A stretch of DNA of 64,000 nt. Origin: Cladocopium goreaui (taxonomy: Eukaryota; Sar; Dinophyceae; Suessiales; Symbiodiniaceae). Where the stretch lies: contig CAMXCT020006629.1 of assembly GCA_947184155.2 (NCBI GenBank), positions 200,001 through 264,000 of the forward strand, in the 5' to 3' direction. A model generated the notes under the pieces. The model saw only the letters and a program-made list of their open reading frames with translations, ran no database searches and was not told the origin of the DNA. Made by a program: the position numbers and the translations under genes. This document shows positions 12,602-21,800 of the stretch, one piece after another (position 1 is the first letter of the stretch; the number at the start of each line of letters is the position of its first letter).

Positions 12602-12726
12602 TTCGGAGCAAGTCAAGACTTCCATCGCTGCAAGGTGGTGATTTACCCGAATCAAAAGGCTCCAACCTTAGCAGTTTATGATCAGCTTAGATATGTCTAG
12701 ATATCTTTGGCTTGTACAGACTTCTG

Positions 12727-12840
12727 TGACAATCTCACTGTAGAGTGTTGGAATCTAACCTTGGGTCTTCGCAGGCCTTGAGCTAGGCTCAGGTGCGCAA
12801 AAGGGTGCCGCGTTTGCCCCTAGGACACACCACTAAAACA
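12727..12840 (+). repeat. 5' LTR (114 bp)
   Basis: Begins TGACAATCTCACTG and ends ACTAAAACA. Identical to the 3' LTR except for A in place of G in CTGTAGAGTG. Very short for an autonomous element. It contains GGTCTTCGCAG|GCC, which could act as a splice or trans-splice acceptor (inference). Confidence 0.95.
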
Positions 12841-12841
12841 G

Positions 12842-12856
12842 TGGTAGCGGAGCCGG
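12842..12856 (+). promoter_or_regulatory. Candidate tRNA primer-binding site
   Basis: One base after the 5' LTR the sequence reads TGGTAGCGGAGCCGG. It agrees at 9 of 12 positions with the initiator-Met site TGGTATCAGAGC common in copia elements. A dinoflagellate tRNA with the exact complement was not available for comparison. Confidence 0.6.
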
Positions 12857-12884
12857 CTACGGCCGGCAGCCTTAGCCTGACGCA

Positions 12885-15800
12885 ATGTCAGGAGGAGCGC
12901 CGCGACGCCGTTTTCGACCTCGTGGACGTGGTGCCGCAGCTGGGCGAGGGGGACAAGAACATGGACCAGAGCCGGCTGCAGACAATAACACTGAGTGGGA
13001 CGACGCCGCGGACGAAACATGGGATCCTACAACCGAAGGGCACCAACAGAGCACCGGTGTGACCAGCAGCTACTATGGAGCGAATGATGCCACAAGCTCC
13101 ACTACACCAGCAGCTGGTGAACCTCAAGATGATGGTGGTGCACTGGATGGCCCATCAGAAACACCTGGTGGCGCGACCGCGATGCCAACCGGATGTGGGA
13201 ACCCCATGGAACCCAACATGAGCCCAATACCGAACGTATGGTTTGGACCACCAGCCTCAGTTTGGAGCCACATGCCTGGTGGAGGATGCCCTGGACTATA
13301 TGGCACAGCTCCCCCACAAGGTGCTTTACCTCCTGGAGGACTTCGAGGCCCAGTTCCAGTACCTGGCACTGCACAACAGCAAGCATTCAATGGCATGGGA
13401 ATGGCTGGATGCGGAATGCCCTTTGCACCGTATGGCTCAGTGCATGGTCCTGGATTTCCGCATCCGATGATGACGTCACTACAACCTGATCTACCTCATC
13501 GAGCTCCCATGAGCAGTGCTTATAACGTACCTCGACCTTGTGCGGATCTTCCTCACGGTCTTCCTGGTGGATGTGGCCCTGGACCTCAACCTCATCAAGT
13601 TCCTTCTGCAGTTTTCCAACAAGCTCCCAATGGAATGCCCGGCTTTGGGCAGAACTTGCATGCTCCTGGCGCTGGCTCGGGTGGCAGTTCTCCACTGGCA
13701 GGCATGACGCCTCCGGTCGCCGGCAGCCCTGATAGGCTTGGACCACGTGCACAGCCTGGTGACCCTTGGAGCAACTACCGACCCACCGAGACCGTGACCA
13801 ATGCCAAGGAGTTCAGCCAAAGACTTCGGGAGGAGCGGCCAGGCTTCAAGCCGGTGACTTCGGCCTTCGAAGCTATGGGCAAGACGACGCCTTCGTCGAC
13901 AACACCTCATGGTGCCAATGTGACGAACGAGCAACTGCTGGCGAAGCTCGTTGATGCGGTCTCTGGCGATCGCAAGCTACCCATTCCAACTTGGGACGGG
14001 ACCCCATCTGGACTACGTGGTTGGCTGCAACAACTGTCCTTTTGGGAGACGGAGTCGAACCTGCCCAAGGAGAAGTGGGGTGTGCGACTTTTCCAGTCCC
14101 TTTCTGGAGAGGCTCGCAAGATCGCCGAGACGGTCAGCACGGAGGTCTTGCTCACCTCGGATGGCTACAGCGCTGTGCTGACTTCGCTGATGCAGAAGTT
14201 CCAGCCCTACTTGGACGCTGTTGGCCCGCTCTCCATCGACACGTTCCTGTACTCAGGTGAGAGAGCTCCGAGGGAAACCTTCAACGCCTACTTGAGCCGC
14301 AGGTCCACCCAGAAGCAGGAGCTGGAGTCGCAGATAGGTGCTGAAGTTCATCCTTTAATCGCTGGACGTGTGCTTCTTCGACAAGCTGGCCTGACCGAAC
14401 ATCAACAACAACTTGTGGCCCTGAAGAACCACACCTTGCTCTCCTATGACGAGGTTGCCAAGACCTTACAGCCGCTGGACAGGTTGGACACCTTAGCAAA
14501 GGCGGGTGCCTTGACGTCTGGAACGACAGGCAAGGTCTACTTGCAAGCCAATGGAGACAACAGCGAGGAGGAAGAAGGCTATGATGAGGAGGCGGAAGAG
14601 GAAACAGAAACTGGAGACGAAGATAGCGACTTCATCCAGTTCGAAGACAAGGAGTACGACGAGATGGAGGCGGTGTATGTCCAGGCCTACAACGATGTGA
14701 GAAAGGACTTGAGATCCCGCCGCAAAGAGCGTGGCTTCGTCAAGCATGGCCGACGATCGCCTTCGGGATCGAGCAGCCCAAAGAAAGGCCGTGGCAAGGG
14801 CCGTGGGAAAAAGGGAGACCGAAAAAGGTCGACTGGCAAGCAGCAGAAGGACGAGCCCTACATCAGGGGAACGGAGTCAGAGCTGCTGGCACGCACCAGG
14901 TGCTTTTCGTGCCAGGAGTTGGGACACGTCAGTAGGAACTGTCCGCATCGATCTACAACGACGACAGCAACTCCGAAGAAGACCTTTGTGGCCGTGACTC
15001 CAACCGGCCATAGCACGACAACGTCCTATGCGGTCTTCAAGCACGAGTGCCAGTATCCTCCAAAGGAAGAAGCTCTACTTCGTGCAGTATATGCAGGTGT
15101 GCAAGTCCGTGGATTCGAGGCCGTGATCGACACCGCAGCCGAGCAATGCATCATCGGCAGTAAGGCCTTTGCAAGCCTTCAGGAAGAGCTGGCCTTGCTC
15201 AACCTTCGAGTGGTGCCCATCAGGCAGCCTGCAGTTCCATGTGCCGGCATTGGAGGTCGTGCCAAACTGCAGGGACTCTACGATGTTCCAACATGCATCG
15301 CTGGCCTGTTGGGTGTGCTGCGCTTCACTGTCATCACGGACACCCTCAGCTTCGTGACGCCACCTCTGCTTGGAGTTTCCTATTTGGAGGCGGTTGGAGC
15401 CATCATTGACTTGAGCACCAACCACTACAGCACTCCGGATGGCCACACTGCCAACATGCGAAGGTTGTCTTCTGGCCATCGGGCCATCCACATGCTGGAC
15501 TTCGACACCACGCCCTGGAAACTGCCACTACAACATCAAGTTCGCGGCCACGATCCTTTCCGACTTCCTGTTCCTCGTTCCTCGCACTATTTTTCGGGAG
15601 GCAATGGTGCTGAAGGTTTTGGAGATTTGCACGTTTCGTGCGAAGCTGATGCTGGAAGCCCCATGGACGAGACCTTCTTCCAGACGTACTTGGAGTCGCA
15701 GGTTTTGCCCTTGGAGAACGGTGAGCTGACAGCGACACCAGTGGCATCAGCGGCATCGAGACCTGATCGGTCGAGATCTCCAACAAGAACCAATGCTTCG

Positions 15801-18800
15801 GAACGCAACACCATGGCCAATGACGAGAACTACCAAGGACCCGGAACAGGAGCCACAACGACAAGACGTGTGACCTTTGACACAACGACTGCAGCTGGTG
15901 CCCCGGCAGATGTTGCATCTTCGGCGGCGCCTACATCTCCCATGACATCCCCAGAACCTGCTGAAGAACCTGGAGCTGGTGGAGGAGCTTCTGCAACACC
16001 TACACCAACAGATGCCAATCTGCCAGAGACGCAGGAGGAATGGCACGCAGAAGAGGCCCCATCAAGCTTGTCCAAAGAGACAGATCCACCTGTGGATCCC
16101 TTTGACGAGGTGGGCAGCCCCGAGTTCGTCATGCATGACGGCCAGGCGCTGGACCCCAACGTGGAGACCAAGGTCTGGGTGATCAAGACGAACAGCGACA
16201 AGGAGCTTTTGGCGACCTACGTGGGCTGGAGGATTCGCATTTTGGATCCCTTCGATGTTCCCCAAGCTCGCCGCTATGACCTGACGGAACGCAGACAGGT
16301 GGTTGCCAAGTTTCCGCAGAATGAGTCGCGGGTGGTGAGGGACTGCTGGCCCACCAACATCAACCGCATCATGGAGAAGCCGTGGCATGGCGACATCACC
16401 TTCTACGAGTCGCATGAGAAGGGCGACCCGTTCCGACCTTTTGGAACCTGGCTGGATGCTCAGCCACGTGGATATCCGCGACCACCACCTGGACCACCGC
16501 CTGGGTTTGGTTCGACTTCATCGTCTTCAAGACCTTCCGGCGCAAGTGGCAGCTCTGGTGGGGGCGCTGGACACTACACACACCAACACGGTGGACATGC
16601 AGCTTCCGCGCAGCAAAACAGTGCGGCGCAGCTGATGATGATTGAGTACAAGATGGATGCCACCGATGGTGATGGAAATTGGCATGAAATTTGTGAGATG
16701 GATGCTGGTGATGTTGATGAACCACATCGGCATGATTGCAATGCAGTCGAATCGTCAAGTCGTGGTGAAAGTTCAAAGGCAGGTGAGGTTTTCCAACTCA
16801 GCATGCTGAAGAATTGTTTGAGAAGAAGGAGACCTCTCTCCACTCGCAGCCCAATTGCTCAACTCATGAGCTGGACATTTTCCAGAGCAGCCCAAACGTT
16901 CCTGCACCGTCTGCAACGTTGCAATGGCGCCCAAGAAGAACCAGTCGAGCGCAGCTGCAAGCAGCCTTCAAGCCTCCATCCTCTCCATGATGGCCAAGGA
17001 GGACAGGGGCGAGGAATCGAGTCGAAAGCTTGGGACTCGGAAGTGCGAGACAGCTTGGTCTCGCGTGGTGAAAGCTATGATGCTGCTGATCAACACGACT
17101 CGCTCGCAGATGGTTCTGGACTACCTGCAGAAGAAGGGGGCGGTGTGCGACGAGGTGGACACCGAGAACGTTGGGGACAAGTTCAAGAAGGCGACCAAAG
17201 CCAAGGGCAAGGCGAACCAAACCGAGTGGATCGCTCAGGGAATTGGCAAGCCTCTGAAAAGGTCAACGGCACAAAAGTTTTGGGAGAAGGAGCCGGAGCA
17301 GTGCAACCACCCTGCAGAGTACCTACGCTGCAGAGCCAACCGGTTCGACCGCTGGTGGGTGTGCCTGACGTGCGGATCCCGCTGGGAGAGGTTCGATGTG
17401 GACCATGCGGCATCCTCGACAGCCACGGTGGTGCCAGAGACGCCGGACTCCCACAGCCTGAAAACCCTGGAGGGCACGTATCCCCAGTTCTTGCCAGCTC
17501 CAAGATCGAAGCCCGACCAAGGAGCAGTGACCCTGAAGGTGACCAACATGGGAAAGATCTCCATGGTGGATGGAGGCACTGGGTCAACTACATCTCGGAG
17601 GTTGAAGACAAGCTCCCAGGAGACTGCTCGGGCACGATCTACTTCCAAGGAGCGCCAGATGACGGGACTACGTGCAAGTCAGGCTGCCAAAAGAGTGCCG
17701 ACCTTCAACATCGACCGCGAGGGCAGGATGGAGCACTTGGAGGAAGCCTTCGGACCGACAGAGGTTCTCATGATCAGCGACGAGGAGAAGGAGTGGAGTG
17801 CCGACCCACCGCACGCAGACTAGTGCACAAGAATCAGCTCGGTGGGAAGTGCGGCAAGGCTTTGGGGTCGCTTCCCAAGACCCATTTCTCCAAGTTCATG
17901 GTTTTCCTTTGCATGAACTGCTGCCTGGCGCCCACTACAGTATCAGCTTTTGGATCCCCCGATCTCATTGCATGGCACCACGACAATGAATTCAAGGTCG
18001 CAAAGACTGAAGATGGTTTCACTGAGCCGGACAACTTCGACGGCGACTACATGGCCTGCTACGTGTACGGCCACCTTGCGCAGCATTTTGCAAGCGCACA
18101 AGCTGACGGCCGAGGCAAGCTGCACCAGATGAACAAGGACTTGAACAGAAGACTGGTGAAAAGCTTGAGGGACTCTCCCAACATCCTCGAGGTTTACTCG
18201 CCACCGAGGGTGACCAAGAAGGCCGAGAAGAATGGTTTCACAGCTGGTGGAGCATTGGACCTTTCAACTGGATGGGACTTTTGCAAACCCTCTCATCAGA
18301 AAGCTGCGCTAAGACTTGTCAACGAGTTGCAGCCCGTGCTTGTGGTCCTCTCTCCGCCTTGCACTACGTTTTCAGCACTACGAAACCTGAGCAACTTCAA
18401 ACGTGACCAAGCCACAGTTGCTCAAGAAGAAGCAGAAGGCAGACTTCATGTCCGCTTCAGCGTGCAGTTGGCACGCATCCAACATCGAGCTGGCCGAGGA
18501 TTTCTTTTCGAACATCCGAGGAACGCTACCTCTTGGACGACCACAGAACTGCAACAACTACGACAAGAAGATGGTGTCCACGCAGTTGCGGTGGACTTAT
18601 GCAGATTTGGTCTGAAGACGTCCAAAGGAGCCCCAGCTTTGAAGCCGACGCTTCTGCTTACCAACATCGAGGAGCTTGCGATAGTCCTACATCGAAGATG
18701 TGAGGGGTTCCACAAGAGCCATCAACCACTTCTTGCAGGAGAAGCGGCGTTGGCCGCAAAATACACACCAGCCTTCGTGGATGCGATCCTTCGTGGACTT

Positions 18801-21800
18801 CGCCAACATGTTCAATCTTGGGTGAAGGCTCACAATTCCAGTTCCGACTACTGGGAGGTGAAGGACGAGGAGGTCATTCGACATCATCGAGTTCCACGAA
18901 GAGCCCTCTTTTCTCCTACGGGTGTTGCTGGCTGCCCACTGGAACTTAGCAAGCTCTCATCCAGTCGCACTACAGTCATGAAGTTCGACAAGGGCCCGGT
19001 GCAGACCTTCAACGACAATTGGCGAACCACTGCGTTGCCCCGTCAAACCATGACGACTTTGTGGACAGGAACCACAACCTTTCCTGTTCAAGATCCAATT
19101 CTACTCCCACACGATTGGCAAGAAGCTGCAAACTTCATCGTTCGAGCAGCTGCACATCCCATTCACTCCTACATCACCGAGGAGACAGCCGTGCAAATGG
19201 AATGGACAACAGCGTTTCCATCCCACAGAATTTTGGGAGGCGCGCCTTCTACGCCTTCAAGCACTGCTGGACCCCCCCAGTTCAACCGTTTTGCTGGGAT
19301 GGATGGTGATGACCTCGACGTCAACATGCTGGACGACTTGGGAGTGAATGCACCAGATGAGACATCAGAAAGTAAGGCAAAACATGCCCTACGAGCCTTG
19401 GACCTGAGCAAGCCTGCGACGGACAACATCCTTCATCCTGAAATGCGCAGGGAGCTCTTCAAGATCCATCGCAATTTGGGACATCCTTCACTACAAGTGT
19501 TTGTGAGAGCCCTGAAGCATGCCGGTGTCAAGAACGAGGTGTTACAGTGGACCAAGAATCACTTCAAGTGCCCACTTTGTGAAAGGAAGCAACAACCCTC
19601 TTCGCACCGCCCTGTGAAACTTCAGCGTGCCATGAACTTCAACGAGGTGGTCGGTGTGGACCTGATCCAGATCAACGTGCCGGAGATCGGAGACTATTGG
19701 ATGCTGAACTGCTTGTGTTGGGGAACCGACATGCAGATCGTGGAGATCGTCAAGGACAAGCAGGCCAGCACCGTCTTGGAGACCTTCTGCCGTGCCTGGA
19801 TCGCCCACTATGGCCCACCTGCACTGGTCGTTGCAGACCAGGGAAGAGAGTTCATTGGCCACCAGTTCACAGACTACGTGGGACATATGGGAGTGCCGGT
19901 GCACTTCATCAACGCACGGAGTCCTTGGGAGAACGGGCGCACCGAGCGCGCCGGTGGCATCTTCAAAACGAGACTTGAAGGAGCTCTCCATGAAGTTGGT
20001 GCCACCACTGAAGAGGAGCTGAAGCTGACCATCCAGGAGGTTGTCACCGCGCACAACCGCTTCTACAACAGGACGGGCTTCACACCCTACCAACGAGCCT
20101 TTGGCACCTTGCCGAGGATGCCCGCTTCGCTTCTTTCCGACGACCGCATTGACAAGCAGCTGATGTTGGAAGGAGCTGGCGATTCAATGAAGCGTGCATG
20201 GGCTATCCGAGAAGCCGCATCCAAAGCATGGCTTCGTTGGCAAGATGATGAATCAGTCCGCAGAGCCGTGTCAACAAGGACAAGGACTTCGGACACCAAA
20301 GACTTCAAGGTCGGGGAATTGGTCTACGTTTGGAGGAATGTTCCTGGCTTCAAGGGATGGACCGGTCCAGGTTCAATTGTGGCATTGAAGGGTGAAACCG
20401 CCTGGGTTTCCATGAGAGGCTTCCTCATGAAGGTCGCGATTGCGCAGACCCGGAGAGCCACTTCGGAGGAAAGCCTTGGAGCAGAGCTTGTTCGGCACTT
20501 GTCCGAACAGATGCTGGAAGACCTGGAGTCCAATGCGGTGAAGTACTACAGAGATGTGGAAGGAGAAGGTCCTCCAGACGATGGCAGCGAAGGCGGCGGA
20601 TACTCACCTTCTCTGGGTCCAGAGGAGGAAGAGCCGCTACTCGGTGGAGATTCACCTCTCGAGGCAGAACCATCGCCTTTAGCTCCCATCGCTGAGGAAC
20701 CAGATGCTCCTATGGATGAAGTTCCACAAGATCAAGTTCAACCAGCCGCTGATGATGGACGTTCAGAGATCAGCACAGCAGAGCCTTCTATGGGTCATGC
20801 TCCATCAGATGGCGCCTCACTACCCTTCAGCCGCATGGGTACGGAGAACACACTTCCGGACCGACGCTTGACATTGAGTGGAGTCCGAGTTGATGAAGGC
20901 CGTGGAGGAACGCTTGGTTTTGGCCCCATCCGAGAAGGACCACCCACATCCTCTACTGCGATGCCCTATCCAAGCCCTCCTCAAGGAGTACCTTCCTGGC
21001 CGAGACCTTCACACAGCTTGTACTTTGAGGTGTCTGCAGAACCCTCTACCCAGACACCACGCTGGACTTTGGATCGACCCACTGGCAAGTATACCATGAA
21101 CCCTCCAGACACGTCCAAGTTCAACGCCAAGGAAGCTGAAGCCGTGTACAACGAGAGGGACCAGTGCATGTACCTCACCAAGTCCAAGGCAAAGACATCA
21201 CCTGGCCAAGTCGAGTTTCGACACTTGCCAGAGAAGTACAAGAACATCTTCCGGAAGTCTCGTGCCAAGGAAGTTGCCTCATTGCTGAACTCGGGAGCCA
21301 TTCAAATCCTGAGCGTCGAGGAGTCCCGGAAGTTTGCCAAGGAACACCCTGACCACGTGCTCACCAGCCGCTATGTGGACCGCTGGAAGCCTACGGATGC
21401 ATTTGGAGTCTTGCCGGAGGAGTACGAGCAACCCGACTTCCTCCCGGAGAATCACAGTGGCCTGGCGCCGAAATCTCGTTGGTGTGTGGTTGGTTGGAAG
21501 GACCCGCACATTCACCAGATCGAGCGTGCCGCGCCTACACCTTTGACTTCATCTATGTATCTGGCTTTGCAACTGGCAGCAAGTCGCAAATGGGTGGCTT
21601 TTGGAAAGGATGCCAAGACAGCCTTTTTGCAGTCTCGACCAACTACAAGAGTGCAGAAGTTAGCCTGCAAGATGCCAGCCGACGAAGCCTTCGAAGGATA
21701 CAGTCCTGAACAACTGATCCTCCTTCTTACGGAAGTTTACGGCTTGGTATCAGGCCCAGCTTGGTGGAGAAGATCCCTACTCGAGCTGTTGGTCAAGGAG

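Noticed and set aside
12720-12726. Extending the 5' LTR leftward to create a TACAG target-site duplication
   Set aside because: The extra seven bases have no counterpart at the start of the 3' LTR, so the TG at 12727 is kept as the end.
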